Numbered from the stretch's first letter, positions 34,000 through 46,840 are shown. The stretch is 64,000 nt of DNA from Deroplatys truncata (GCA_030765065.1 CM060982.1:14753630-14817629), one strand, 5' to 3'. Notes: generated by a model not told the origin, from the letters alone. Numbers and translations: made by a program.

Positions 34000-35470
34000 G
34001 TTAAGGCGGAGGAATCTGGTTTAGGTGGCTGCTAGGATGGTTGCTGAAGGATTTGTAAAGTCGAGTGTAGCAGGAGTGAAGTGTTTCATCTACAGTTGGT
34101 GTGGCGAGATCCACATGAAGGAGGTATTGCAGACCTACTATGGGGCATCCACTATTATTTGTTGATCTGGTTTTGCTGTGTTTGAATTCTCTTTACTTGT
34201 GTATTTGAGACTGGGCTCCATATCGGGCATCCGCGCATACAGGCTGGCGTTATATTAATTAAAAGTAGTGATTCTCTTGAGATGTAATGGTAGCGGAGCC
34301 AATTATTAATAAGATATTTTAAATGCTGAATTCTGTGCCTTAGTCGTTTAATTAAGGAAGAGATGTGGGGTTCCAGATGAGCTTGATGCCCATTGTTAAA
34401 CCTAAATATCTCACTGTCTCGGCTTGTAGTATTAGTTAATTTCCAAACTTGATCATATGTTCTTCGGTTTTTCGTTTATATGTGAATCTTACTGCTTTGT
34501 TATTTTTGGGTTCATGTGTATCGTCCAATTTTGAGAACTATTTGTGTGCTATATCTGCAAACTGTTGTAAGCTTTCTACTGTGGAATTGTCTGTGCGTTT
34601 GTAAAGGATTGCAATGTCGTCTGCAAAATGTGCTATTATAATGTTTTCACATGATGGTACGTCGGAGATATAAGTTATGTACAGAAAGGAGGCTACCGCA
34701 CTTCCTTGTAGTACTCCAGCTCGTAAATTTTACATTTCGGAATTGAGTTGCTAATTAATATATTTAACACAAAAGGATCTATTTATAAGATATGATTTGA
34801 GTGTTAGGAACAATGCATTGCCAAAGGGGTTTAATTTCATTAAACGGCCCTCATGCCAGACATTATCAAAAGTGTTTTGTGTGTCCAGAAATAGTCCAAA
34901 GAAGATATAATTTTCTTTAAAATATTGAGTATTGTGTCTACGACTCGACGAAATTATTGAGGACAGGACTGAGGAGTTCTAAAGCCAAACTGAGTGTCAG
35001 GAATGAGTGGGTGTAGGACCTTGAGAACCGGTGGAAGAGATAGCCTTTTGAAGATTTTTTATAACAGTGGCATAAGGCTGATAGGACGATAAGACTGAGG
35101 TTAGTGTCTCGGTTTGTCAGGCTTGGGAATCATTACTATTATAGTAACGCTGTGGAAAATAAGCAACACAAACAATGGCTTATACAATTGCGTTAGGAAC
35201 ACTAATACTTTTCTTGAGAATGCTTTAAGTATGGATTGGGTGATTTCATGACCAGAAGTTTTTCTTTTTTGCAAGAGTTCAAAGTATGACATTATATACC
35301 TGTGCTGGCGTGAAGAACAAAGAGAAAGGAGAAAGTTAAAGGGGCACTGAAATGATTTCAGTGACTTCTTCGATGAGTTCCAAATCTTCGCTGGATTTTG
35401 GCTTGAATTGTTCCGGCAGTATTTCACAGAATCGTGTTGCTTTATCTTAGTGGTGTGTACCACACTTTAT
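34000..35470 (-). pseudogene. LINE reverse transcriptase (jockey clade-like)
   Basis: Blocks in order on the minus strand: DKATRFCEILPEQF (~35380-35450), IVMIPKPDKPRH (~35100-35135), YRPISLMPLL (~35065-35095), IPDTQFGF (~34985-35010), GVLQGSAVASFLY (~34690-34730) and the catalytic FADD (within HFADDIAILYK, ~34600-34635). TYKRKTEEHMIKFG and VRYLGLTMGIKLIW follow (~34380-34500). The catalytic aspartates remain, but stops and shifts interrupt the chain repeatedly. Confidence 0.8.
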
Positions 35471-35999
35471 TCGAATTAAATGGTGATACTGTATTTGGTT
35501 GTTTAGTTTAAACATTTAGTCTTCTTCGTAACTGAACCATTGGCAGCATTCAAGGAGAGAAGATTATTATGTGTGGTAGCATTTTTTCATGAAGTAAAGT
35601 ATATAGATGACGGGTAGATAGATTGTAAACTGTTTTGTGATCAGGATATTTGGTTTTTTCCATAACTTCCTCTTTTGTGGAAAAAGAATTTTGATAGGGG
35701 ATGACAGCGCCACTTGGAAAGCTTTTGACCTCTTTAAGCTGTGTTGGGTGGTAGATATATTAGCTGCAAGTTGATGACTGATACTCGAGGCAGTTTTGTA
35801 AGGAGCTTATTAATTAAGCTATTACATATCATCAGAAGACTGAGTACTTTATTTTACAGCATTAGCGTAAGAGTGGCCGGCGGATACTCGTGCATTAGGG
35901 TTCGAAGTGTATTAGTCGGAAGTTGCTGTAGTTGGGACGAATGTCCATTGTTGCAGTTCTTTTTTGTTGCCTTGAATTCTGTAGTAATTTATGTACACG

Positions 36000-36900
36000 A
36001 CAAGCTCTGTAATTTGTAGCAATGTTGTCCTTTACGGTTTGTGCAAACTGAGAATACATTTCAGTTTATTATATTGGGCCGTAGGGTACAAGCCAGTGCA
36101 TTTCACGAAGTGTTGAGCCTTATGGCAGTGGTTTTTATTATGTCCATATTTTGGCAGTCTATGCGCTGAATTATGGAATATGTGGGTTAAGGAGGCTCGA
36201 TATTGCTTACTGCGCCATATAGGCGGTTGATTTCATAAATATTCTCATTAATGGAGTTGGGTTTAAAGAAATGTAGCGGTGGTTTTGTTACTGGATGGTG
36301 AATGAGTATCATTTGTGCAGGTTGAAGGCCAAGTTCAGAAATTTTATATATCTTCATCTGGGTATCGCATTTAGGATCTAAACCTTTAATACCAACCCTG
36401 AGGTTTCTTTCGGTTTTTAACCGGTAGGTATCAAATTCAGCCTTGCTGCTTTCTAAACATTTGACTGTCGATCTATAGTCTTCGATTGTCTCGAATGTGA
36501 TTTGACTTTATTCTATCTGACAGTCAGATCTTTGAATTTTACATTTTGGCTACGTAATCTGTGATAACTTTATTCATATTCAGAGTATTAGTGACATAAA
36601 TAGGTGAAAGGATATCCTTGATTTGTCTGGTATTTGCACTGGTACTTACATAAGCTGATTCATGTTTCTTTTCTGTAGAGCAGCAAATTGGTTTTGAGAA
36701 GCAAAGCGCAAATCATGTTCCAGCTTTTGTTTTTCAGCAATGGCAGACGTTTCCGGCGAACACATGGATATTCCTAAACAACGCACCTGAACTAAAATGA
36801 AGGGTGCTAATAGCACCAGCGATGTAATTAACTGTGAACTTTTCAAATGTAATAGTCTGAAATAATAAGAGTAATTACCAAACAAATAATACAACAGGAG
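36000..36900 (-). pseudogene. LINE ORF1 (gag-like, PRE_C2HC and zinc knuckles)
   Basis: Around 36300-36500 the minus strand encodes a segment with SKAEFDTYRLKTERNLRVGI and IKGLDPKCDTQMKIY. This is the pattern of the domain preceding C2HC knuckles in insect non-LTR ORF1 proteins. It is followed by PKYGHNKNHCHKAQHFVKC (~36080-36150), a degenerate pair of CCHC knuckles. The upstream 82-codon piece (36646-36894) with EKQKLEHDLRFASQNQ is probably its N-terminus. This protein would bind LINE RNA. Confidence 0.65.
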
Positions 36901-36985
36901 CTATGTATATTAACTTCAACTGGAGCTTATTACGGTCTCCTAGACATGTTGTAGACATCCTGTTCCCTATTTAAATTAAGGCTTA

Positions 36986-38220
36986 CTATTGGGTTGTCTC
37001 ATAAGTTCCTAGTTTTGCTCGCAATAGCGCCTGAAACCCTGAACCCTCTGTACCTCAAGTTGTCATAGTTGCCTAACCATCCCTACAATTTATAAGTCAA
37101 CAACCAGACTCGCTACTGAATAAGTCAGTGTGTGTTTGTGACTGATGTTGGATGGAACAGGTGAACTAGTGTTTACAAACTATGGAAAGCAAAAAGGAAC
37201 ATTCCCGACATCTTATGCTGCTTTACTATCGTAAGGATAAAACCACCTCATAATGCCGGCAGATAATTTGTGCTGTCTACCGGGAAGATGCAGTAACGAA
37301 TTGAGCATGTCAAAAGTGGTTTAGTCGATTTTGAGCTGGGAATGTCTCCCAAAAGAGAAACACTCTATCTGGACAGCCAATGGTTACGGACGTGAAAAGA
37401 ATTCATGAAGTGATAGTCGACAGTCCACGAATGGCAATTCGGATGTTAGCACTGAGCTCAATTTAGCTCGTTCTACTGTGGCCAGGAACTTGAAAAATCT
37501 GGGTTACGTAAATATTCGCGATGTATCGGTTCCTCACGAACTGAGTGAAGCGAATTTGACTCCTTATTGAGACGCAATCAGAATGATCCTTTTCTGGAAC
37601 TGGAGATGAGAAGTGGATTGTGTACAACAGCGCCAGAAAGAGTAAATCGTGGCGCAAGAAAGGGCAGCCACCACTATCGGTTCCTACACCAGGGCTGCAT
37701 CCAAGAAAGGTTATGCTATGCATTTGGTGGGATTGCAAAGGAATCCCATATTACGAACTTCTTCCGAATAATCAGACTATCAATTCCGAGAAATATTGTT
37801 CTCAATTGGATCGTCTTAAGGCAGCCATTGAAGAGAAAAGAGCGCAATTGAGAAACGATGTCTTTCACCACGACAACCCAGACACATACCTCTATGGTGA
37901 CTCGTCAAAAGTTTCGTAATTTTGAATGGGATGTGTTACCCCAATCGCCGTATTCTCCAGACATTGCCCCAGCCGACTTTCATCTATTCCGTTCCTTGCA
38001 GAATTTCCTAAATGATAAACGCCTAACTTCGTTGAAGGACTGCAGACTAGCCTCGATGAGTTCATAACAAGAAAACCCCCACATTTTGGAGAAATGGAAT
38101 TTATAAGCTTCCAGACAAATGACAATACATTGTCGACAATAATGGTGTATACTGCAGGAAATAAATAGTTTGTTTACAAAACCTAACTGCCGTAGTTAAT
38201 TCTCTTTTGAACGACCTTGT
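36986..38220 (+). mobile_element. Mariner of the cecropia/Hsmar1 type, about 1.23 kb
   Basis: Length and content match a whole mariner. The left end reads TTGGGTTGTCTCATAAGTTC. The right end, reversed, reads AAGGTCGTTCAAAAGAGAAT and is only partly similar, so the termini have diverged or are slightly misplaced. Confidence 0.7.
37182..38160 (+). pseudogene. Mariner transposase (Hsmar1/cecropia-like), frameshifted
   Basis: It starts MESKKEHSRHLMLLYYRK at 37182. The HTH region runs to ~37500 (IHEVIVDSPRMAIRML, ARNLKNLGYV, PHELSEANLT). The catalytic domain has TGDEKW (~37600), KKGQPPLSVPTPGLHPRKVM, IWWDCKGIPYYELLPNN, FHHDN (~37865) and PYSPDIAPADFHLF (~37950-37990). All three catalytic Asp are still encoded, but at least three frame changes and internal stops (one after VTN, one near SSKVS) kill the gene. 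Confidence 0.8.
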
Positions 38221-38224
38221 GTTG

Positions 38225-40940
38225 AAAGTTTGTAAACTGAAAGTTCGGCAACTACACTGCCGTAGCTGTGCTGCGGGTAAGGTGTGTTCCAGGCGTTCTT
38301 AGTGATTGAAACTTAACGAAAAGCGAACGAACTTATGAGACTCTCTAATACTTTGTCATCCTTCTACTACGTAGTCGGCATGAATTTTGTTGATTATTTA
38401 ATTTCATAATTAATTTCCTCACATATGATATTTACATTACTTTACAGTTACATTATGTAAGTGTTTGGCCTTCATCTCATGATGCGTAGCTATACAAATG
38501 TTGCAATTTCTTATTGCTTTATTCTAATTATATCACATTTGTTGATTTATCCATTATATTGTTTCTGGCCTTTTTAAATTTATAATTTTACATTTAGATT
38601 TTAGGATGATTGTACCTCGATCGACTCCAGCTTCAGGTTGATACTATGATACATTTAAATGAGTGTGGTCATACATCGTTGCACATGCAGAGAAAAGAGT
38701 TCCTATGTCATTTCTATAAACTGCTTGCAACGTGCTTGCACTCTTTTAAGCAAGAAATCATCGATCGTGTAAAAAATCTGCGATTTGGGTTACGTTTATT
38801 ACACTAATGTGATTGTCAAACATTTTTCATTTACTAGGGTTGTAGGGTATTGGGTATTAGCAGAAGAATGCATTAACGTTTCAAAATAAGTTTTTGAGAT
38901 ATATAATCCATTCTGCCTGTTTACTTCCATAGATGAGAATTATAAGTATCAAAATATATCAGAACCACTGTCTGAACTAAAACTCATTCGTAAAGGTGGT
39001 ATCGAAATTGGTATGTTTTTAGAGAAAGATGTGGCTTATACAAGTATATGGTTAGAATGAGATGATACATATAAGCTTTGTAGTCTACTATGAGTCAACA
39101 CATAGCACAAGTGTTTGGTCATTGCGGTGATTTTCATATGGATAAGGTGTTCAAGGGTTTAAGTGTTTTATGCACATAGGGCTAGGTAATTGAATACACA
39201 ATATTGGAATGCGCAAGAATAGGACCATCAAGCTTCATATTTTCGGTAAAAATAAACAATATGCCAGAGATTGTAATCAATACTGGAGATCCAAATTTTG
39301 ATACCCAGTAAGTAAACAATTGCAGTCTGCTACTGTTTGACTAAACAATAACAATAATAGTAATAATAATACTCTTGTCGTCGCCGTAAGCTGCTTCGTC
39401 CTCGTTTTAACCATCACCAAATCTATACAGGAGATCTTGAACTTGAAAGACTTAAGTAATTTATATTATCCTTTTTATCATAATAATGTCTGTATACGGA
39501 TAATTACATAATCATTGCACATCAACTTCCCACTGCACATTTATTTCACTTAATTTGCTTCAAAACAGACAAGATAGTTAATATTTCACTGATGCAAAAT
39601 GAAAAGCATCTTACTCACTTGTGTTAAATCGCGCTACATATTTTAGTGACAGCGCACTCAAAACCATCCCAAGGATAGGCTGTAGATATCCGGTATAACC
39701 ACTGTGTATATGCTGCGTAGTGTGCTTATTATATTTCTTGTATACCCGTTAATTTCTGTGGTGTATAATTTTGTATTTTCCGTCACAAAAATGTTCTAAT
39801 TCGGTAGGGAATTTGTTCTGAAATGCCTGGCACAAGTATTTGCTGGGTGAAGAATATCTTGCTACCGAAATGAAAACTTGAAATGATTATGCTTATTGTT
39901 TTCGAGATGTAAAATTTTTTGGATCAGACAAAGCAGTGCTTGAAGTACTCGCAACAGATATTGACCCTAATTTCCGGATATGTAACGAAACATATATACA
40001 AATAAAATAAACAGTCAGAGGTTCAGTTTTATGAACGCTTTACCTTTAAATTATCAGGTCTTTCAGTAAACCTGAATTACTTAAAGAAGTTATATCGGAC
40101 TTTGATTGACTAGAAAGCAAAACAGGACACTATAAGCTTTTGTATATCCTTCGAATTTCTTAATACAGATCACAAGACTGAGATTTTACAGATATTCATG
40201 AAAGAAACCTTTTACAATCAAAGTTCTTCTTAAATACTCCAAAATATTTCAAGGCTGAAATTAGCAGCACTTGCCATGTTTGCTTTTGGTTATTTGGAAT
40301 CTTCGTCATGAATTCTTCATCCTCATTTACCATGCACAGAAAATCACGAAACTTCATTGCGAGATCAGAATCGTCCTATTTAATGTCTACAATAATCTTG
40401 GTACATATAATATTCACTTAGCGGCTTTCAGAACACGTCATATACTCGCACTGCTAACCCCTGTCTCACGAGCACATTGAATAGCAGATTTTTGAGGCAA
40501 TATTGCAAAATTTTGTAAGAGCATAACCAGGAACAGGAATTGTAGCTGTAAGTTGTATTGCACATCACAAATTGTACCATTTATTTCAAGGTTATCACAA
40601 AGTCATGTAATTGTCAAGCGTGATGGATGCTCTGTTACAAACTGACGCCTTCACGCACGTTGAACTTCAAACTTGAACCACCACTTTAAAATAAGCTTCT
40701 TTTTCCTCAAAGCTCAAGTGTGCTTCCGTCACTTTGATGCACTACCATGTGTTACGCGTTATTCATAAGAGCCACAGGTTTCTGATCTCCTTTCAGAAAC
40801 CATTGTACTATAATAGTATATTACACAGTTAAATCATCAGAATTCTGAAAAAATAAGCAGATTCCATGTTAGGTAAAGTGGGTATACGTTTTTGAGCTTG
40901 TTTAGAAAAGGATTCTCCTCATCGACATGGAGTCCAGCAG
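38225..40940. other. Intronic sequence without recognised feature
   Basis: AT-rich. A short imperfect (AAT)n tract lies at 39345-39371. No domain was recognised in the frames at 38610 and 40271. Confidence 0.45.
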
Positions 40941-40954
40941 ACTTTTTGGGTTTA

Positions 40955-41614
40955 CTACAAATGACTTGGTTGCACATAGGGTTTAGTGTCTGCTACTTTT
41001 TCTAAGTACTTCTTGTAGATATGTGCAACATATGTTACAGAGCAAGCATTATTGTCCCTTGTAAACAAATACCAGCATCTTCTAACACAGTGCTTTTCCC
41101 TTTTTAGTCGAAATTCCAGATTCCTATAAATTCTGACGAGTTTAAAGACATTGTTTCTGAAATATGGCATCCTTTGATAAAGTGGATCATGTACAGCGAG
41201 AGTGTTGTCTACTAAAATGCAACTTGCAGCCATAAATGAAATTATTGATCTACAATGAAGGTTTCCGTTTAGAAATTGCATTCTCTTACAACAGCAGGGC
41301 GCTTTGTATGGCTGAGATATTGTTTGTGCACCAGTTTTATATCGCATATGGAATGCAGATTGATTCAGTGGGTGCGGTGATTTTCTTTTTTTTTCAGGAC
41401 CAGCAGTAATGGAGCTGTCACTACACTGCGAGTATTTAACAAACCTACACAGCAGAAAAATATAAAAAAATATGTTGTTATAGGTAATATGTATTAGAAC
41501 GAAAATAAAGCTTACCTGCATTTTCATCTGTACATCAACTGAATGCTCCTCTATCCTTTTCGGGATAGACATGACATGATCATAGCAATACCTTTGACTT
41601 TGAATTTTGTGCAA
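40955..41614 (-). CDS. Unidentified 219-codon open frame after the hAT dimerisation region
   Basis: The first ~30 residues (HKIQSQRYCYDHVMSIPKRI) continue the hAT C-terminal helix region. The rest is not recognised. It includes a hydrophobic stretch, a basic KKRKSPH segment, a Cys cluster (PCCCKRM) and many Arg/Lys/Tyr. A perfect-looking GTAAGC...TGTAG intron (about 41440-41513) could be spliced within it, which would end the protein after two more codons. Its length is unusual for this AT-rich DNA. It is probably a transposon C-terminal extension, but a chance frame cannot be excluded. Confidence 0.35.
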   Translation of the reverse strand: MHKIQSQRYCYDHVMSIPKRIEEHSVDVQMKMQVSFIFVLIHITYNNIFFYIFLLCRFVKYSQCSDSSITAGPEKKRKSPHPLNQSAFHMRYKTGAQTISQPYKAPCCCKRMQFLNGNLHCRSIISFMAASCILVDNTLAVHDPLYQRMPYFRNNVFKLVRIYRNLEFRLKREKHCVRRCWYLFTRDNNACSVTYVAHIYKKYLEKVADTKPYVQPSHL

Positions 41615-44110
41615 TACAATCTTTTCGATTGATAATAAAAGTTGGGAAAAGACTGTCTTCGCACTGAGTGTTCCGCACGTAACCTTTTAAGTGTTTTAAA
41701 CAGGAAAACGTACTTGTTATATACATCGGTTTTCACTGGAATTGTACTTCTGAGGCAGCATAATTTATAAAATTCTGGAAATGCTTCTTCTGCTAACCGG
41801 TATCTTTCAAAAACTTTGCATTCTCAGGCATTGTCTGACAACCTATAAACAGCCATTAATTCACTTCGTAAATTTTCGAAATGATACAAACTTTTATAGG
41901 CTGATTTCGGGAAATCTAGTTTTGAACGATTCAAATATTTTCGAATCAAGTAGCTCAATAAATTTTAGTTCCTCTAAAGCACGAAACCGGTTTTCCACTT
42001 GGCTAACGATAGTGTCGATTATCTCGTTGTAAAGACAGAAATAAATAATTGTGGGGTCGTCCAGTTACCTTCCCGACGTCACTTTATAACCGCATTCATA
42101 CTCGTGTTAAATGTAAAGACACGTACCACGGAGGGGTCGGCACTTTATGTTCTCAACGTAGCCCTGGGAGGGAAGAGACCCGAAGGGCGACCAGATCCGG
42201 ATGCCTATGGGTGCAAGCAAGGGCGGGTCCCTAAGTTTTCAGATAGAACGCATCCGACGCCGCATGGTTCCTGTCCACAAGCCACCAACCTCCAGGGTCC
42301 CTCGGAGCGGAGTCCCACGCTGAGGAGAGACCTAACTGAGCGGTACCACAGCGACGCCAGGGAGGAAACCTCTACGGTGAGCAAGTCACCGCCCAGTCGC
42401 AACCCGCAGAACACTGTTGCCTGGTCCTACAACCCTGAAACAAATGACAAGGAAGATTATGGGTACAGGAAATGGGAGGAAGGAGAGTCGTGGTAGAAGA
42501 TGAACCACCCCAGCATTCGCCTGGGACGGCCAGAGTGGGCGGCCGCCGGAGATCGTTCTCGAGACCGGGCTACAGACGTAACCACCTGAGCCTCCTGTTC
42601 GGTTCTGATTCGTTTTACTTTCTTCTAGTGTTGCATACATATCATCAAAAGTGTGTCGAGATTCTTGAATGAAAGAAATGGCCTCTTTTACTTTCGCAAT
42701 GGAATAATTTACATCAAAAGTCTTTGTTTGGAGAATAGAAAATTTGCAACAGAAAAGAAAAGGTGAAACCCTTCAAAGATGCTAATTATGCTCTGGCACA
42801 AATAAAAGTATCGCTATCGCAGGTGTCTGGGTCATCAACAATATGCTCAAAATCTGAGATCAGTTGTTTTATTTTCATGCACCATGTTCACAATCCTAGA
42901 GCTGTAATTCCAACGCGTAACTAACATCAATGGAAACCTCTTCTTGATTTCCGATGCATTCACATGCTTCGTGGAATAGGAAAAAATGAACAAAAACCAC
43001 CCAATATCTTGAAAAAATATTTGACATTCCTTTATGAATTGCACTGACTGCGATTAAACTAGGTTAAATGATGAGTATAACAGTGGACGAATAGCACATT
43101 TGGAAATCTTTTCTTCACTAGTGCTTGCTAAATGACCAGAAAAGTTGCAGCCCCGTTATATCCTTGATCTACGAGCTTGTTCTCAGACTCACACCGAAAT
43201 TCTGTATATACATGCTCACGCAACGCAACTGCAGAGCGATTATTGCTGACGTCCGTAAAGCCTAAAAATCTCTCCTGAATTTCACCCTCGTTCACATATG
43301 GAATAACACTGGAAAACTGAGATCATTTTGCAACATCCGCCGTTTCGTCTAGCATTAAAGCAACAAAAGGTGCACATTCTACTTCTTTCCTTGTTATGCC
43401 TAGCATTACGCCACTAATACTTTCAATAATATCATTTTGAATTCGATTTGACGTTCCTTTGAAAACTTTAGCGTTTGTGTGTGTCTAATTGGATGTCATA
43501 CTTGGATAGCATGTGCCAGAACACAGTATAGTTTCCCCGATTAAGGGATTCACTATGCCCGTTATGATCTCTGAAAGGTAGGCAAGTTACATCGATTAAT
43601 CGCTTCATTATTTCCCTATTAGAGCCAACTTCGGCATTGTGTTTCTAAACATCTGATCTGCATTGTTCACTTAGTTGAAAGTCTGTCCTTGTTTTGCCAG
43701 AAGTTTTCAATTTCGTTATTGCAAATGTTATTGCAGATAAATGTGATTGCGTCTTCTCATGTCGAATGTGAAAATTGCCGATATCAGAGAAACCTGCGTC
43801 ATTCCATACTCTATATAGGTTTAAAAGAAGATACAAGGCCAGCAAAATCATTTATTTCTCGATTTACATGCAGTTAGTCAATTTGAAGAATTCCAGTAAA
43901 TAATTGTCAACAGTAAATACTTGCAAACGTAGGACATAGTTTTCATTTGTATACTCATAGAAACGCCCGGAGCAGGCCTACAGTTTACTATAATGTTTTG
44001 CTCTTTCTGAAAACCCGAATCTCCGAACGAAGTCCCGGTACTTAAAAAACGATTCGAAACCAAAATTTTGACTGTTGGCAGGCGTGACTGACTGCGCTGC
44101 CGGATGACTA
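41500..44110 (-). pseudogene. hAT-type transposase, ZMYM1-like (TTF finger, DUF4371, hAT-C)
   Basis: Minus-strand blocks in order: a TTF-type finger remnant (VWNDAGFSDIGNFHIRHEKT, ~43740-43830), NREIMKRLIDVTC (~43580-43620) and CAPFVALMLDETAD (~43335-43376), with catalytic-type DE. Next come QERFLGFTDVSNN and ENKLVDQGYNGAATF (~43140-43260), FVHCYTHHL and TRWNYSSRIVNMVHENK (~42850-42925). A SINE at 42050-42630 follows, then EIIDTIVSQVENRFRALEELKF (~41930-42030) and the dimerisation end LLLSIEKIVLHKIQ (~41590-41640). Many stops and shifts are present. Architecture matches zinc-finger MYM-type-1-like hAT proteins common in insects. Confidence 0.75.
42050..42630 (-). mobile_element. tRNA-derived SINE, family A copy 2, inside the hAT gene
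   Basis: A GC-rich island. The minus strand carries TAGCCCGGTCTCGAGAACGA (head), CGCCCACTCTGGCC and the GGCGAATGCTGGGGTGGTTC / CATCTTCTACCACGACT block shared with 7600-8047. It separates two collinear parts of the hAT transposase, so it inserted later. A 165-codon plus-strand frame (41999-42496) crossing its border is a by-product of GC content. Confidence 0.6.
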
Positions 44111-44320
44111 CAGACAGCTGTTTCACCCAGCCAGCTGTGAGTTGTTCACAGCTCTATGCGCTCTATAATAATGCCTCCACCATTAAAGCACATTGTGAAT
44201 TGCAAACCTTTTCAAAGACGTCTTACCTTGAAACGGTATTTCTCTAAGTTCCACACGGAACTTGTGTTTGAGGAACATCCCGTAAACGTAAGTCAATAAA
44301 ACCTGAAAACATTTTTTTAA

Positions 44321-45168
44321 ATGTATGATGTTACATTCACATGACTTTCGCTGTCCATTCTTCAATAAACTATTGTTGTAATTGCTTATTCTTCCATCTA
44401 CTTCATGTTGATCCAAATAAACGTTTACTGGAATAGTTTTGTTGCATATTTCCTTATAGGTTCCATGGAATAGAGGGATATAGTAGGCTTATGCGATAGT
44501 CAAATCTTTTAACAGCGGGTCGCAATGTGATAGCTTTAAAATTCCGTTCTCTTTGCGTAACCAGAAATAAAAAGCAACAAATGAAGATTACCTATTTGAG
44601 ACAAATATAAGTATTTAAACATTCAAAGGAATATCAAGGAATATCTCGATAATGGTTAAATTTAAATTGACATAAAGTAAAAGCTATGATTTTTTTAACG
44701 AGATATGATTTTGTCTATCTCTTACTATTTACCAGTTATGGAAAAGTTATTCTTTATAAAGAGGACTTCAGAGGCTATTCTCGGAAAATTCAGGATATAC
44801 AGTTCATTTATCATGTAATTATCTGAAACATTCTTATGTTAGTAAAACTCGTGGAGCCATTTTTGGGAAAATGAAAATTTTCCAAACACTTTCCGTGTTA
44901 AGGTAGTTTGCGGTTGGGAGATTTTCTTGAAAATCTTCAAATCGCATCCTTGGAAGATGCTGAACTTAAATATCAGGTTTGGTGTTTAATCCACTTTTCC
45001 TTTTTGAGTCATGCTGTTCACACACACACCGCACGTAAGTTTTCTAACAAATTTTATTTTGAGGTTCAAGGGGCCTCAAAGCACGTATTTCCGGTGAAAT
45101 CTCTGTATCGAAATTTTGGGTGGAATGCAATGCTTACTGTACTTCTGTAGGTACGCAGCAGCGAAAGT
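44321..45168 (-). repeat. 885-bp family, diverged reverse copy
   Basis: It runs from TGATGTTACATTCACATGAC (reverse of the family 3' end) next to a T-run, through CACGTATTTCCGGTGAAATC, to GCGAAAGT, which corresponds to the family start. Full length but strongly diverged. Confidence 0.7.
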
Positions 45169-45169
45169 A

Positions 45170-46840
45170 AATAATATTATCTCCCAGCCGCCCCCCCCCG
45201 CAAAGTGGATTTTTATTTTACGGCATCGCAGCTCGGTATGATCTCTTATTTGGTTAATTGTTCTCGCTAAGAACCTTTGAATCTTATCATTACAACTTTC
45301 ACGAACTAATGGTTTTATTATGTATATGTTAGTGCAAGTTTATTTTTAAAATATCGCGCTACCTTAGTTTTTAGGTCACATTGAAGGTTGTAAAAATAGC
45401 GTCTTCTTCAAGATATAATTTAATATACCTACTAGCAAATCTTCTGGCTCAAATATAAGTAGGTATTGTTATACATAACGTGTTATTTAAGTTTTAATTT
45501 CATATACTAACAAACTCTGTCTAAAATATAAGTATTGCTATATGTTGATGCTGTGCACCTGAGAATACCTACTTAAAAACCTGCAAGAGCTGTTTATCGT
45601 CACAATGAAAACATCTGCAGTAGCTGTCTGCTCACTCAAGACGGCATGTGAGGGTGCTGTCCTCAGTCTTGTCGATTCAGCAGATGCGAGGCGCAGTATT
45701 CTGAACCGAGTCCCTCTCTATGAATACAAAACAGCACCAAACACACAATATTGTTTTAATCACATTCAACGCTTAACTCATAATACAATAAACGTACTAA
45801 CATATTCTTTCTAATAGAAATGGATATACAGAAGCTGTTTACCAGCGACCGCCTGAGCATGTTTTACCTTTCACGTGGCACGAAGAACACATGCAGTGCA
45901 GCAGCTAGTCCTGAGCGAGCTGTTGCTGGCGGCAAGGAAAGCTAGAGTCTTGGCCTAAGTTACAGGCGCTGAGCTAACGAAAACAGATTTATGTTGTGAT
46001 GTCTTCTAAAGTTAAAACATGACATTTAATAAAGTATATACATATAAGCTGATGATAGGAGACCAGCCTACTCCTACTAGTCCACTGACCGCACGTCCCT
46101 GGATTGATTGGAGAGTATCACCTTCCCCGCCCATTACATCGCTGGAACTGCCATCTCGAGAGCATAGATCAATGTGCTAACAATTTGGAAGCTGTATGAT
46201 GCAAAGAGAGAAGTGAAGGGCAGCAGAGATACGGAGAAAGAAAAAGCTTTAGGAATGCATATTGTAGGTACTGCAAACACTTTATCTGGAAGCATGATTC
46301 CTTGCCCTACATTATTGTGTTTCCTACCGGTTCTGTCCCCCCTCCACTCCGTGTGCCGGCTTATCATTGACGCGAACTCTGCTGTACAGAGGTTGATACG
46401 TTCTCAGACCACGTGTTTCAGTGCCATAGTGTGCTGGTGCTGTAATAATAACAAAAAGTCCATATATTTTAACACGCTGAATCTGCATGTATGATTCCTA
46501 AGTAAAAAAAAAGAATAATGTAGAAAAGTGGGACGGCGATTCATAGACACATTCCCTGTTCGTGCCTCTCACAGATAAACAGTTTACAATCTTATAAAGA
46601 GATTTAGGGAAAGGAGGTTTATTCTTGATAAGAAACGGAAAGCAAATCGCTCTATTATTACACAGAAACCTTTCTTCGATCACATCGAAGAATGAAGTCC
46701 AAATAAATCTTTGAGAAAGCTTATGCAGCAATCGGGAATTTTACAAACCTTGCTTGGAATGCCACTAAGTTTTCAAAATTAAAACTCTATAAGTAAACTG
46801 TAATTCAGGAATTACAACCAAAGATAATGTGAGTAAAGTT
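45170..46840. other. Intronic sequence without recognised feature
   Basis: A short poly-C run lies near 45189. Short frames at 46134-46494 on both strands overlap and show no domain. Confidence 0.45.

Larger units (their letters stand above)
33930..36930 (-). mobile_element. Jockey-like LINE, decayed, endonuclease not found
   Basis: The minus-strand order is an ORF1 with zinc knuckles (36900 to ~36000), a short unrecognised linker, then reverse transcriptase (35470 to ~34100). Only about 500 bases separate ORF1 from the RT start, too little for the usual apurinic endonuclease domain. All frames carry stops. The element sits between the LTR-like promoter and the Hsmar1-type mariner. Confidence 0.75.

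Noticed and set aside
40434-40478. Minus-strand LVRQGLAVR, reminiscent of a hAT motif
   Set aside because: Neighbouring residues do not match the hAT pattern and the flanks are full of stops. The position is wrong for the nearby hAT element.
41999-42496. 165-codon plus-strand frame
   Set aside because: Crosses the hAT/SINE border and owes its length to the GC-rich SINE. The shared repeat copy at 7600-8047 does not keep the frame.
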